A DNA stretch of 64,000 nt from Sphingomonas edaphi (GCF_003583725.1 NZ_QXTF01000002.1:186001-250000); one strand, 5' to 3'. Shown: positions 26,267-35,399, counted from the stretch's first letter. Notes: generated by a model not told the origin, from the letters alone. Translations and numbers: made by a program.

Positions 26267-27216
26267 TCACGCTCCACTGGCTCTACAATCTCGCAGGCCT
26301 GATGTTCGCCGCCTTCGCGATCCTCAGCGCGCTGGACCGATCAAATGCCAAGCGGCTCGGCAACGCCGCTTTCTGGGGCCTGATGGCGCTCAGCCTGCTA
26401 GGGGGCGATACGATCGGCGATTTCGGCAATGGCCTGCTGGTGCTCGGCCTGGCCGGGCTGGCCGGATTTGGCTTCATCGGCCGGAGCAGCCCGCCGACTA
26501 CAGGAGAGGAGGAGCGGCAGCACTGGTCGGACCAGCTGGGCAACAAGCTGTTCCTGCCTGCGCTCATCATTCCCGCAACCGCGCTGCTCGGAACCTTGCT
26601 CTACAATTACACCCCGCTAGGCGAAGCCGGCTGGATCGAGGCGAAGCGCGAAACCTACGTATTCCTAGCGCTCGGCGTCATCTTGGCTTTCGGCGCCATT
26701 TTCGCGTGGCTGCGCCCGCCCGCCATTGCCCCGCTGCAAGAAGGGCGGCGCCTGATCGATGCGATTGGCTGGGCGGCGGTTTTGCCACAGATGCTCGCCT
26801 CGCTCGGTGTGCTGTTCGCAGCGGCGGGGATCGGCGACGCCATCGGCTCGCTAACGCGCATGGTTATCCCGGAGGGCAGCATTTTCCTCACCGTCCTCGT
26901 CTTCGGGCTCGGAATGGCGATCTTCACTATGGTGATGGGCAACGCTTTCGCGGCCTTCCCCGTCATGGCGGCGGCGATCGGTGTTCCGCTGCTCATCCAG
27001 CATTACGGCGGAGATCCGGCGGTGATCGGCGCGGTCGGCATGCTCGCCGGCTTCTGCGGCACGCTAATGACGCCCATGGCTGCCAACTTCAATCTCGTGC
27101 CCGCCGCCTTGCTGGAGCTGAAGGACCAGTATGGCGTCATCCGCGCCCAGGTTCCGACCGCGCTTCCGCTGCTGGCGGTCAATATCCTCCTTGTCTATTT
27201 TCTGGCGTTCAGATGA
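26263..27216 (+). CDS. DUF979 family membrane protein (putative transporter subunit)
   Basis: The 317-residue protein has eight or nine membrane segments and the DUF979 pattern (WLYNLAGLMFAAFAILSAL, LGDTIGDF-like GGDTIGDFGNG, FTMVMGNAFAAFPVMAAAIG, and GFCGTLMTPMAANFNLVPAALLELKD split here at MAANF). The latter two resemble re-entrant or substrate-contact segments of secondary carriers. It is co-translated with DUF969, and both gene boundaries are 4-base overlaps. I infer a two-subunit carrier for pyroglutamate or a related lactam. The long upstream frame extension inside DUF969 is not real: the ATG at 26263 matches the family's start. Confidence 0.85.
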   Translation: MITLHWLYNLAGLMFAAFAILSALDRSNAKRLGNAAFWGLMALSLLGGDTIGDFGNGLLVLGLAGLAGFGFIGRSSPPTTGEEERQHWSDQLGNKLFLPALIIPATALLGTLLYNYTPLGEAGWIEAKRETYVFLALGVILAFGAIFAWLRPPAIAPLQEGRRLIDAIGWAAVLPQMLASLGVLFAAAGIGDAIGSLTRMVIPEGSIFLTVLVFGLGMAIFTMVMGNAFAAFPVMAAAIGVPLLIQHYGGDPAVIGAVGMLAGFCGTLMTPMAANFNLVPAALLELKDQYGVIRAQVPTALPLLAVNILLVYFLAFR

Positions 27217-28199
27217 AGCTGACCCCTGACATCGCCGCCCAGTTCGCTGGCGCCGCGCTAGGCCATGTGACGCGCGAATATCCCTACAAGCTGGACCACG
27301 TCCTGCTGGGCGATCATGACGCCGTGCCGCCGCGCATGCTTCATCCCATCTTCTTCGGCAGCTTTGACTGGCACAGCTGCGTCCATGGCTGGTGGACCCT
27401 GCTCACCCTCTGCCGCCGCCATCCCGATATGGCTGAGGCCGAGGCGATCACTGCCCTCGCTGACAGCAGCTTCACGACGGAGAAGGTCGCTGCCGAAATT
27501 GCGTATCTTGACCGGCCGATGTCGGCGGGATTCGAGCGCCCCTATGGATGGGGCTGGCTTCTCTACCTTCACCAAGAGGCATCGCGACACGGCGACAAGC
27601 CCTGGGGCGCGAGCCTAGAACCGCTGGCCCGGACCTTCGCGGAGCGGTTCAAGTCCTACCTCGCCAAGCTGACCTATCCGATTACCGTCGGCACGCATTT
27701 CAACACCGCCTTCGCACTCACACTCGCGCACGAATGGGCGATGCATCGCGACAGCGAGTTGCTCACGACAATCGAGCGCTGGGCCGAAGAGGCCTTCTCG
27801 GGGCGCAGTGACTATCGCGGGTGGGAGCCCGGTGGCGACGAGTTCCTTTCTCCCGCACTGACTGCCGCCCATTTGATGAGCCGGGTACGCGAACGGGCCG
27901 ACTTTACGCCGTGGCTCGAAGCGTTCCTGATCGACGGCGGACAGATTGATCATATGTTCGATCCTGCCTTCGTGTCGGACCGCAGCGACGGGAAAATCGC
28001 CCACCTCGACGGCCTCAACCTCAGCCGCGCCTGGGCGTTTCGAGCGCTCGCCCACAAGATCGCGCCGCACCCGCGCCTGCCGATCTTTGAGGCGCTGGCC
28101 GATGCGCACCTCGATGCGGCGCTGCCGCACGTCACCGGCGACTATATGGGTGAACATTGGCTGGCGAGCTTCGCTTTGCTTGCCCTGTTGGAAGGCTAG
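27213..28199 (+). CDS. DUF2891 family protein
   Basis: The 328-residue soluble protein has the DUF2891 pattern: EYPYKLDHVLLGDHD, FFGSFDWHSCVHGWWTL, YGWGWLLYLHQE, GTHFNTAFAL, and the C-terminal GDYMGEHWLASFALLAL. The fold is expected to be an all-alpha toroid, rich in conserved Trp and His residues. Its role is unknown. It is the last gene of the operon with OplAH, DUF969 and DUF979 and starts inside the DUF979 stop (ATGA). Several His and aromatic residues in the first third (FDWHSCVHGWW) could form a ligand or metal site. It may act on a 5-oxoproline-containing substrate, but that is inference from linkage. Confidence 0.85.
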   Translation: MKLTPDIAAQFAGAALGHVTREYPYKLDHVLLGDHDAVPPRMLHPIFFGSFDWHSCVHGWWTLLTLCRRHPDMAEAEAITALADSSFTTEKVAAEIAYLDRPMSAGFERPYGWGWLLYLHQEASRHGDKPWGASLEPLARTFAERFKSYLAKLTYPITVGTHFNTAFALTLAHEWAMHRDSELLTTIERWAEEAFSGRSDYRGWEPGGDEFLSPALTAAHLMSRVRERADFTPWLEAFLIDGGQIDHMFDPAFVSDRSDGKIAHLDGLNLSRAWAFRALAHKIAPHPRLPIFEALADAHLDAALPHVTGDYMGEHWLASFALLALLEG

Positions 28200-28579
28200 G
28201 CGACCAGCCCGTGGCAGCGCGCGAAGCGGATGCCGAGGTGCAGGCTCTCCGCGATGCGCGCCGCTTTCTCCTGCAGCGCCGCCGCCGCCGGCGGCTCGAA
28301 CAATTCGCTGCTGGTTTCGCCCCATATTTCCAGCCAGCGCGCGAACGAATGGCCGTTGATTCGATCCGCATGCTGCAGATGTGCGGGCAGCGGGCGACCT
28401 TTGTAGCGTCCGCTGGTTAGCATGACCGACGACCAGAAGGCGTGCAGGCGCTCCAGATGGTCCGGCCAGTCATGGACTACGTCATTGAACAGAGGGCCTA
28501 TTAACTCGTCCTGCCGGACGCGCGCATAAAATGCGTCGACCAGCTGGTGCAGCGAATCCTCGGTAATGGCGGCGAGCAT
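28196..28579 (-). CDS. Group III truncated haemoglobin
   Basis: The 127-residue protein matches the group III truncated haemoglobins: LVDAFYARVRQDELIGPLF, LHAFWSSVMLTSGRYKG and PLPAHLQHADRI. The haem-ligating proximal His is most likely His70 (or His67) in that last motif, with Trp and Phe residues typical of the family before it. These proteins bind O2 or NO in the cytoplasm and are linked to microaerobic or nitrosative stress. The stop overlaps the DUF2891 stop by 4 bases on the opposite strand. It lies between two rightward genes, so it is probably expressed alone. Confidence 0.92.
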   Translation of the reverse strand: MLAAITEDSLHQLVDAFYARVRQDELIGPLFNDVVHDWPDHLERLHAFWSSVMLTSGRYKGRPLPAHLQHADRINGHSFARWLEIWGETSSELFEPPAAAALQEKAARIAESLHLGIRFARCHGLVA

Positions 28580-28682
28580 GGCTTGGTCCCTAGCGGCGGG
28601 CGGGCCGTTTCGCGCTAGGTAATGTCGCCTAGTAGCAGCCGGCGCGCTCCCTAACTATGATACGCGGCGGGAGGAGCGCCGT

Positions 28683-30206
28683 GTGAAGTCGGGACGCCCT
28701 GCGCTATCAGTGCCGAAGCTCGCCGCGCGGCGGCTGATGCTGGAAACGCAGCATGAGCCCATCGCCCTGATGCATGCCGATTGCCCCGTCGCCCGATCAG
28801 AAGGGTTTGCCGCCCGCGCCCAGGTCGAACTGTCGCTCGACGGCAAGACCGCGGTTGCCACCCTTTACTATGTGCGCGACCACCTGCTGGGCTTACACGA
28901 CGTTGGCCTGTCGGAGGCGGCATGGCGGCGGCTCGACGCCCGCGACGGAGGCGAGATCGCCGTGCGGCACGCGCGACCGCTGCAATCGATGAGCGATGTT
29001 CGCGCCAAGGTATACGGCAATCGCCTCAGCGCAGGCCAGCTTCGCTCGATTATCGGCGACGTCGTTGCGGAACGCTATTCGGACGTCCAGCTGGCGGCCT
29101 TCCTGACGGCCTTTTCCAGCCAGCCGCCCGATCATGAGGAAATGGTGGCGCTCACCCGGGCGATGGTCGATGCCGGCGATCGCATCGATTGGCCGGGGGA
29201 CGTGATCGTCGATAAGCATAGCGTCGGCGGCATCCCGGCGAACCGCACCACGCCAATCATCGTCGCCATCGTCGCTGCGGCAGGCCTCACCATTCCCAAG
29301 ACGTCCTCGCGAGCCATCACCTCGCCCGCCGGGACCGCCGACGCCATGGAAACGATGACGCCGGTGGACCTCGACATTGCTGCGATGCGCCGCGTGGTCG
29401 AGCAGGAGGGCGGGTGCGTCGTCTGGGGCGGCAGCGTTCGCCTTAGCCCGGCCGACGACATATTGATCCGTGTCGAGCGGGCGCTCGACCTCGATTGCAC
29501 CGCACAGCTGGTCGCCTCTGTGCTGTCGAAGAAGCTCGCGGCGGGCTCGAAACGCCTCCTGCTCGACATTCCCGTCGGGCCGACGGCCAAGGTGCGAACG
29601 ACGCGGGAAGCAGAAGAGATCAGCGGTTACTTGATCGATGTGGCGGCTGACTTCGGGCTGGCGACGCGTACGATGGTGACGGACGGCACGCAGCCGGTCG
29701 GCGTCGGTATCGGTCCGGCGCTAGAGGCACGCGACGTCCTCCGCATCCTTCGTGGAGAACCCGACGCGCCGCGCGACCTCAGGGAACGCGCGGTGATGCT
29801 CGCGGGTGAACTGATCGAGATGGGAGGGGCTGCGGGGCCGGTCGAAGGGCGCGCACTTGCCGACGCGATTCTTGCCGATGGGCGGGCCCTTCGCAAATTT
29901 ATGGCGATCTGCGAGGCGCAGGGCGGCTTCCGAGAGCCGCCCACCGCGCCGCTGACCCATGTTATTCCCGCCCCGCTGACTGGACGATTGGAGACGATCG
30001 ACAACCGCCAACTGGCGCGCGTGGCCAAGCTGGCAGGCGCGCCCAGATCCCGCGCGGCTGGTGTGGAGATCAGGGCCAAGCTGGGAGAGCGGGTCGAGCA
30101 TGGCCATCCGCTGCTGGTGCTTCACGGCGAAAGCCGCGGCGAACTGGCCTATGCGCTTGCTTATGCCGAGGCCAATTCGGACATGCTGCAGATCCGCCCG
30201 GCGTGA
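28683..30206 (+). CDS. Archaeal-type thymidine/AMP phosphorylase family protein
   Basis: This family splits nucleosides or nucleoside monophosphates with phosphate; in archaea it is AMP phosphorylase. At 507 residues it is longer than the E. coli DeoA class (about 440) because of an N-terminal 85-residue beta domain. The core has VRAKVYGNRLSAGQLRSII, DKHSVGGIPANRT (phosphate-binding loop) and the signature SSRAITSPAGTADAMET, which matches the archaeal AMP-phosphorylase form. The C-terminal barrel is also present. Start GTG at 28683 follows GGGAGGAG. Bacterial copies tend to neighbour ribonuclease and phosphoribosyl genes, as here (beta-CASP gene 88 bases downstream). The actual substrate is not clear from sequence. 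Confidence 0.88.
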   Translation: MKSGRPALSVPKLAARRLMLETQHEPIALMHADCPVARSEGFAARAQVELSLDGKTAVATLYYVRDHLLGLHDVGLSEAAWRRLDARDGGEIAVRHARPLQSMSDVRAKVYGNRLSAGQLRSIIGDVVAERYSDVQLAAFLTAFSSQPPDHEEMVALTRAMVDAGDRIDWPGDVIVDKHSVGGIPANRTTPIIVAIVAAAGLTIPKTSSRAITSPAGTADAMETMTPVDLDIAAMRRVVEQEGGCVVWGGSVRLSPADDILIRVERALDLDCTAQLVASVLSKKLAAGSKRLLLDIPVGPTAKVRTTREAEEISGYLIDVAADFGLATRTMVTDGTQPVGVGIGPALEARDVLRILRGEPDAPRDLRERAVMLAGELIEMGGAAGPVEGRALADAILADGRALRKFMAICEAQGGFREPPTAPLTHVIPAPLTGRLETIDNRQLARVAKLAGAPRSRAAGVEIRAKLGERVEHGHPLLVLHGESRGELAYALAYAEANSDMLQIRPA

Positions 30207-30294
30207 CAGGATAAGGACAATAACCGACAGTCCGGCGGGTTTGTGCTGCTCGAATGACGATGGTCAGAATGAAAACGGCGGGAACAAGGAAGCG

Positions 30295-31887
30295 ATGGCG
30301 AAACCCGAAATCGAGATACTGGGTGCTGCCGGGACGGTCACCGGCTCATGCCACCTTCTGTCGTTCAGCGGGGAGCAGCTGCTGGTCGATTGCGGGCTGT
30401 TCCAGGGGTCGCGGACGTTGGAGGAACTGAACCGGGAGCCTTTCCCGTTCGATCCAACTAGGCTTGTCGCCGTCCTTCTCACCCACGCGCATCTCGACCA
30501 CAGCGGACTGCTGCCACGGCTCTATGCCGAAGGATTTCGCGGGTCGATCTGGTGCACCGGGCCGACCGCGGACCTCCTGGCTGTCATGCTGCCCGACGCC
30601 GCCAAAATTCACGAGATGGACACGGAGCGGCGGAACCGGCGCTGGGACCGGGCCGACGAACCGCAGATCGAGCCGCTCTATACGCTCGATGACGCCTTGG
30701 GCGCGCTCGAACTGCGGCGCATCGTGAAGCTTGACCGTTTGGAGCAGATTTCGCCCCATTTCGAAGCGCGGTTCTGGAACGCGGGCCATATCCTCGGGTC
30801 CGCGTCGATTGAGGTGGTGGTCGATGAGACGCACCTCGTTTTCTCGGGCGACATTGGCCCGCGCAACAAGAGTTTCCATGCAGAACCCGAAGGGCCGGCG
30901 GGCGTCGATCATCTGTTCTGCGAAAGCACCTATGGCGATCGGCCGCGCGAGCCGGTGACCGTCGAGGAACGGCGCGACCTGCTGGAAGCTGAAGTGCATC
31001 GCGCGCTGGCTCTTGGCGGAAACCTGATTATTCCGGTGTTCGCCCTGGAACGCACGCAGGAATTGTTGCTTGATCTGGCCACATTACTGAACAGCGGTCG
31101 CCTGAAGAGCACCACTGTCTTCATCGATTCGCCTTTGGCTAGCAAGGCGACGGATGTCTTCCGGCGACATCGCCGCGAGCTCGAGGACCTGGAGCATGGC
31201 GAGGTTTTTAATCATCCAAAATTCCACTTCGTCGAAAGCGTCGAGGTTTCGATGCGGCTGGACGCGCTGTCGGGCGCCATCATTCTTGCTGCGTCCGGCA
31301 TGTGCGAAGGCGGACGGGTGAGGCATCACCTGCGCAACAACCTCCCGCGTTCCGATTCCACAGTGCTGTTCGTTGGCTACCAGGCGCAAGGAACACTGGG
31401 CCGCACACTCTCGGACGGGGCGGGGCGCGTTCGCATATCGGGGCACGACGTCGCGGTGCGCGCGCACGTGCGCCGGCTCGAATGCTATTCCGCCCATGCC
31501 GACCAAGGCGAGCTGGTGGAGTGGGTCTGGGCGAGGCAGCCCATCAACGGCACGCTGTTCCTGACGCATGGCGAGGAGAACGCGACCAAGATGCTGCGCG
31601 ACAAGATCGGCGAGCGGGAGTTTCCCATCGTCATCCCTGAAATTGGCGAACGATATGAGCTTGCCGCGGGTCAGCCGGCCAAACGGCTGAAGACCGGCCG
31701 GACCGATTTGCGCGCGGCTATCGGTGGGGATTGGCAGAACCGCTACGCCGACTTGGCGGTCAACTTGAAGCGCGACCTCCAGCGCATCGAATCTAACCAG
31801 AGACGGATGGAGGCTTTGGCGCAAATGCGCGAAATCTTGGATCGCTTTGCGACGCCGGAAAAGGGTGAAAAGAGGAAGGGCAGATGA
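30295..31887 (+). CDS. MBL-fold / beta-CASP RNA-processing nuclease
   Basis: The 530-residue protein belongs to the metallo-beta-lactamase family with a beta-CASP insertion, which cleaves RNA at a di-zinc site (CPSF73/RNase J relatives). Visible motifs are HAHLDH at 64-69, the GHILGSAS metal-ligand histidine, the FSGDIG aspartate, and the beta-CASP/RMMBL elements SGMCEGGRVRHHL and CYSAHADQGEL. The C-terminal 40 residues are a charged helix (KRDLQRIESNQRRMEAL). The start at 30295 has AAGGA five bases upstream; the longer frame upstream is inside the intergenic region. It follows the phosphorylase gene and overlaps the L,D-transpeptidase by 4 bases. Confidence 0.9.
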   Translation: MAKPEIEILGAAGTVTGSCHLLSFSGEQLLVDCGLFQGSRTLEELNREPFPFDPTRLVAVLLTHAHLDHSGLLPRLYAEGFRGSIWCTGPTADLLAVMLPDAAKIHEMDTERRNRRWDRADEPQIEPLYTLDDALGALELRRIVKLDRLEQISPHFEARFWNAGHILGSASIEVVVDETHLVFSGDIGPRNKSFHAEPEGPAGVDHLFCESTYGDRPREPVTVEERRDLLEAEVHRALALGGNLIIPVFALERTQELLLDLATLLNSGRLKSTTVFIDSPLASKATDVFRRHRRELEDLEHGEVFNHPKFHFVESVEVSMRLDALSGAIILAASGMCEGGRVRHHLRNNLPRSDSTVLFVGYQAQGTLGRTLSDGAGRVRISGHDVAVRAHVRRLECYSAHADQGELVEWVWARQPINGTLFLTHGEENATKMLRDKIGEREFPIVIPEIGERYELAAGQPAKRLKTGRTDLRAAIGGDWQNRYADLAVNLKRDLQRIESNQRRMEALAQMREILDRFATPEKGEKRKGR

Positions 31888-32822
31888 AGGGCGCATTCAT
31901 TGCCGCGGTGCTGTTGGGGCTGGCGCCACCGCCGACTGAGCCCACGCTCGCAACTGGTTCGATCAGCGAAGCGGCGCAGAAACTGAAGCCCGGCGAATAT
32001 CTCTGGGCACCCGATATCGCGCCGGACGGGCCGCTTCTGCTCGTCGTCAGCCTGAAGACCCAGCGCGCGATCATCTACCGCAACGGCATTCCCATCGGCG
32101 TTTCGACCGTCTCGACCGGCCGCAAGGGCCATGAAACGCCGACCGGCGTCTTCACCGTGCTACAGCGGCACGTCGAGCATTATTCCAGCAAATATGACAA
32201 CGCGCCGATGCCCTATATGCAGCGGCTGACATGGGGCGGGATCGCGCTCCATGGCGGCAACCTGCCCGGTTACCCCGCCTCTCACGGCTGCATTCGGTTG
32301 CCCACCCAATTTGCCCGGCTGTTGTATGGGGAAACCAAACTAGGCATGACGGTGGTCATAACCAACGAGGCGGTCGTGCCCCGCATCGCTCCTGCGGAAT
32401 CATTGCTTGGCCGGTCCAGCGGCCTGATCGCAACCGGGGACGTCTGGCAGCCATCCCTCGCGCCCGACGGGCCGGTCTCTATCGTTATCAGCGCTGGCGA
32501 CCGGCGGATGGTCGTGCTTCGCAACGGGACGGTCATTGGCCGTTCGGCGGTCAAGATCGATGGCCCGGTGACGCAGACCTCGGCTTATGTCATGGGCGCA
32601 GACCGCCAAAGCTGGGTCCGCATCGGCTTGCCGGGCCAGGATGGCGCCGTAACGGAAAAGCTGCGCGGCCGGATTCACGCCAGCGACATGGTGCGCCAGC
32701 AGGTCGAGGCCATCCTGAAGCCCGGAACGACTGTCGTCGTCACTCCGGACTCACTTACCGCGTCGGAGGCCGGGCGGCCGATGACCGTGATAGAAAACGA
32801 AGAGGATGTTCAGCGGGACTGA
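31884..32822 (+). CDS. L,D-transpeptidase (YkuD domain)
   Basis: The 312-residue protein has a hydrophobic start (likely a signal peptide to about residue 18) and a YkuD catalytic domain: HGG at 123, and SHGCIRL with nucleophile Cys136. L,D-transpeptidases form 3-3 cross-links in peptidoglycan or attach proteins to it in the periplasm. A second half (about residues 165-312) has no recognised catalytic motif but contains a second beta-rich segment, VSIVISAGDRRMVVLRNG, which echoes LLLVVSLKTQRAIIYRNG in the YkuD domain, so it may be a degenerate second YkuD copy. The ATG overlaps the beta-CASP stop, and the C-terminus overlaps the convergent ATPase by 13 bases. Confidence 0.88.
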   Translation: MKGAFIAAVLLGLAPPPTEPTLATGSISEAAQKLKPGEYLWAPDIAPDGPLLLVVSLKTQRAIIYRNGIPIGVSTVSTGRKGHETPTGVFTVLQRHVEHYSSKYDNAPMPYMQRLTWGGIALHGGNLPGYPASHGCIRLPTQFARLLYGETKLGMTVVITNEAVVPRIAPAESLLGRSSGLIATGDVWQPSLAPDGPVSIVISAGDRRMVVLRNGTVIGRSAVKIDGPVTQTSAYVMGADRQSWVRIGLPGQDGAVTEKLRGRIHASDMVRQQVEAILKPGTTVVVTPDSLTASEAGRPMTVIENEEDVQRD

Positions 32823-35341
32823 TCCGGCCGAGGTATCGGCGGCACGACGCGCTTCAGCCCGGCTAGCAGCGCGGTCAGCAGCAACGCGACTGCAGCCACC
32901 GCCGCGACATCCGCAAAGTGGAGCGGGCCGATGTTCAGCACGGCTCTCACCGCAGCCGAGAGATAGGCCAGCAAGGACAATCCGCCGACCGCTGCGAGCA
33001 CGATCAGCAGCGAGCGGCTGATCCGGCCACCCGACCGCGGTCCGGATGAGAGGTTCGCCACGATCAAGGCCAGGATCGATCCCACCAGCGCGAAGAAAAC
33101 TAGACCCCGCACTTCATTCTCGGGCAGGCCTTGCTCCATAGCCATCCACCAGATGCCGCCCAACAGGCTCAGCGCCAACAGGCCCTGCGCAAGGCTCCAG
33201 CCGACCATGCGCCTTGAAAACAGCGCCTCGTGCGGATCGCGGGGCGGCCGGCGCATGACGCCGCGCTCTTCCCGCTCTGCCTCGAATACCAGAGCGCAGA
33301 CTGGGTCGATGATCATTTCCAGGAGCGCAATGTGGATTGGCCCCAGCAGCAGTGGCTTGCCGAGCAGCAATGGCAGCAGGGCAAGCCCGGCGATCGGAAC
33401 ATGAACCGCGAAGATGAAGGCCATCGCCTTGCGGACATTGTCGTAGATCCGCCTGCCGAGGCGGATCGCCTTCACGATCGAGCCGAAGTCGTCGTCGAGC
33501 AGTACCAGCGTCGATGCTTCACGCGCAACATCGGTCCCGCGCCTGCCCATCGCGATGCCGATGTCGGCGGCCTTCAAAGACGGCGCGTCGTTGACGCCAT
33601 CGCCGGTCATGGCGACGACGCCGCCATCCCGGCGGAATGCCTGCACCAGGCGCAGCTTTTGCTCTGGCATGATCCGCGCGAACACTGTGGCGCTCCGGAT
33701 CCGGTTGGCGAGTACAACGTCGTCGAGCGCCGCGACCTCGTCCCCGGTCAGCAGTTCGCCATCCCGGATTCCCGCCTGATCCGCGATGAAGCGCGCCGTC
33801 GCCGGATAATCCCCGGTAATCATCACGACCTTGATGCCTGCCCGACGGCACTGCGCGATCGCCTCGGGCACGGTGGCGCGGAGCGGGTCGGCTAGCCCGA
33901 CGAGACCCAGGAAGCGGAAGTCGAATTCCTTCTGGCTATCGGGCAGGGGGCCCAGCGGGTGATCCGCTATGGCGACCCCGATGACCCTCATGCCGCGTCC
34001 CGCCATTTCCTCGACCGCCTCGGTCATCGCGCCATGCTCGTCCGCGCCCAGCGCGCACAGGGACGCGATGGTCTCAGGTGCGCCTTTGGCGGCCACGATC
34101 CTGTCGTCCTCGTCGTCCCACACGTTGGACACGGACAGCTGGCCGGGCTGCAGGGCATAGCCGCGCGCCAGCGTTCGGCCGTTCGCCTGCTTGCCAACCG
34201 CGCCGCTCCCCGCCGCGTGGAGCGCTACTTCCATTGGGTCCACCGGTGACACGGCACTCGCCATCACGCTCGCTTCGAGGAGGGGGTGAAAGCGCTGGTC
34301 GACAGCGCCAGCCGGTTCGGCCCACCCCGCACCGGGCGCCCAAAGCCTTGCAACCTCCATCCTGTTTTCGGTCAAGGTCCCGGTCTTGTCGGTACACAAG
34401 ACGGTCGCCGACCCCAGCGTTTCGATGGCCGCCGCGCGTCGCGTCAGCACTCCAGCTTGCGCGATCCGCCAAGCACCCATTGCCATGAAGACCGCCAGCA
34501 CAACCGAAAATTCTTCGGGCAGCACCGACATTCCGATTGCGATCCCTGCCAGCATGGCGTCGAGCCAGCTGCCCCTCATCAATCCGTACAACAAGATGAC
34601 GAGCAGCGAGACTAGAGCCCCCGCCGCCGCGCAGGCGCGGATGATGGCCAGCGTCTCCCTTCGCAGTCGCGGCGAGGCTGTGCCAACATCGGCGAGGGAC
34701 TGTCCGATCCTCCCCATCTCGCTGGCGCCGCCGGTCGCCACCACTCGGGCTATCCCGTTGCCGCGCGTAATCATGGAGCCAGAGTAGACATAGGGCTGGC
34801 CGTCCCCGCCCGGACGACGATCGGGGATTTCCTCCCTGGCCGCCTGCTTGCGCACATGCAGGGATTCGCCGGTCAGAAGGGATTCATCAGCATGTAGGTC
34901 GCTGGCAATGAGGAGCAGGGCGTCTGCGGCAACCCGATCGCCTTGTTCAAGCACGAGCAGATCGTCGCGCACCACCTCACGACCCGCCACCCTGAAGCTT
35001 TCGCCGTCCCGGATGACGAGCGCGCGGGGAGCCGACAGATCACGCAGTGCTTCTAGAACCCGTTCGGAGCGGGCTTCCTGCACTACGGTGATCGCGACGG
35101 ACAATGTCGCGAGCAATAGCAGGACAACAGCCTCAATCCGTTCTCCCAACAAAAAATACACGCCGCCCCCGACCAGCAGCAGCGACAGCATCGGTTCGCG
35201 CAGGACGTCGACGATGATGCGTGGGACCGACCGGCCCGCGGACCTCGGAAGCTCGTTTGGCCCTTCGCTGCCCAAGCGTCGCGCAGCCTCGGCGGAGGTG
35301 AGGCCGGACAAGCCTGCGACTTGGGATGGTGCCGTCGACAT
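32810..35341 (-). CDS. Cation-translocating P-type ATPase with a PEEF motif in TM4
   Basis: The 843-residue protein is a P-type ATPase: actuator TGES in LLTGESLHV, phosphorylation site DKTGTLTEN with Asp318, hinge MTGDGVNDAPSLK, and ten membrane helices including C-terminal ones. The TM4 sequence is SVLPEEFSVVLAV, where Ca2+ pumps have PEGLP. PEEF-type ATPases form a related but distinct group with unclear ion specificity. The N-terminal region has no metal-binding CxxC domain, which argues against Cu/Zn export. The start is ATG 35341; the open frame continues 120 codons upstream, but that part is a decayed TauE/BigR remnant. The ion is not determined here. Confidence 0.88.
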   Translation of the reverse strand: MSTAPSQVAGLSGLTSAEAARRLGSEGPNELPRSAGRSVPRIIVDVLREPMLSLLLVGGGVYFLLGERIEAVVLLLLATLSVAITVVQEARSERVLEALRDLSAPRALVIRDGESFRVAGREVVRDDLLVLEQGDRVAADALLLIASDLHADESLLTGESLHVRKQAAREEIPDRRPGGDGQPYVYSGSMITRGNGIARVVATGGASEMGRIGQSLADVGTASPRLRRETLAIIRACAAAGALVSLLVILLYGLMRGSWLDAMLAGIAIGMSVLPEEFSVVLAVFMAMGAWRIAQAGVLTRRAAAIETLGSATVLCTDKTGTLTENRMEVARLWAPGAGWAEPAGAVDQRFHPLLEASVMASAVSPVDPMEVALHAAGSGAVGKQANGRTLARGYALQPGQLSVSNVWDDEDDRIVAAKGAPETIASLCALGADEHGAMTEAVEEMAGRGMRVIGVAIADHPLGPLPDSQKEFDFRFLGLVGLADPLRATVPEAIAQCRRAGIKVVMITGDYPATARFIADQAGIRDGELLTGDEVAALDDVVLANRIRSATVFARIMPEQKLRLVQAFRRDGGVVAMTGDGVNDAPSLKAADIGIAMGRRGTDVAREASTLVLLDDDFGSIVKAIRLGRRIYDNVRKAMAFIFAVHVPIAGLALLPLLLGKPLLLGPIHIALLEMIIDPVCALVFEAEREERGVMRRPPRDPHEALFSRRMVGWSLAQGLLALSLLGGIWWMAMEQGLPENEVRGLVFFALVGSILALIVANLSSGPRSGGRISRSLLIVLAAVGGLSLLAYLSAAVRAVLNIGPLHFADVAAVAAVALLLTALLAGLKRVVPPIPRPDQSR

Positions 35342-35399
35342 CAGTACAACCCTCTGCGCGGAAGATGCAGAGACGACGGCAATTCGCCAGTCAAATCGT

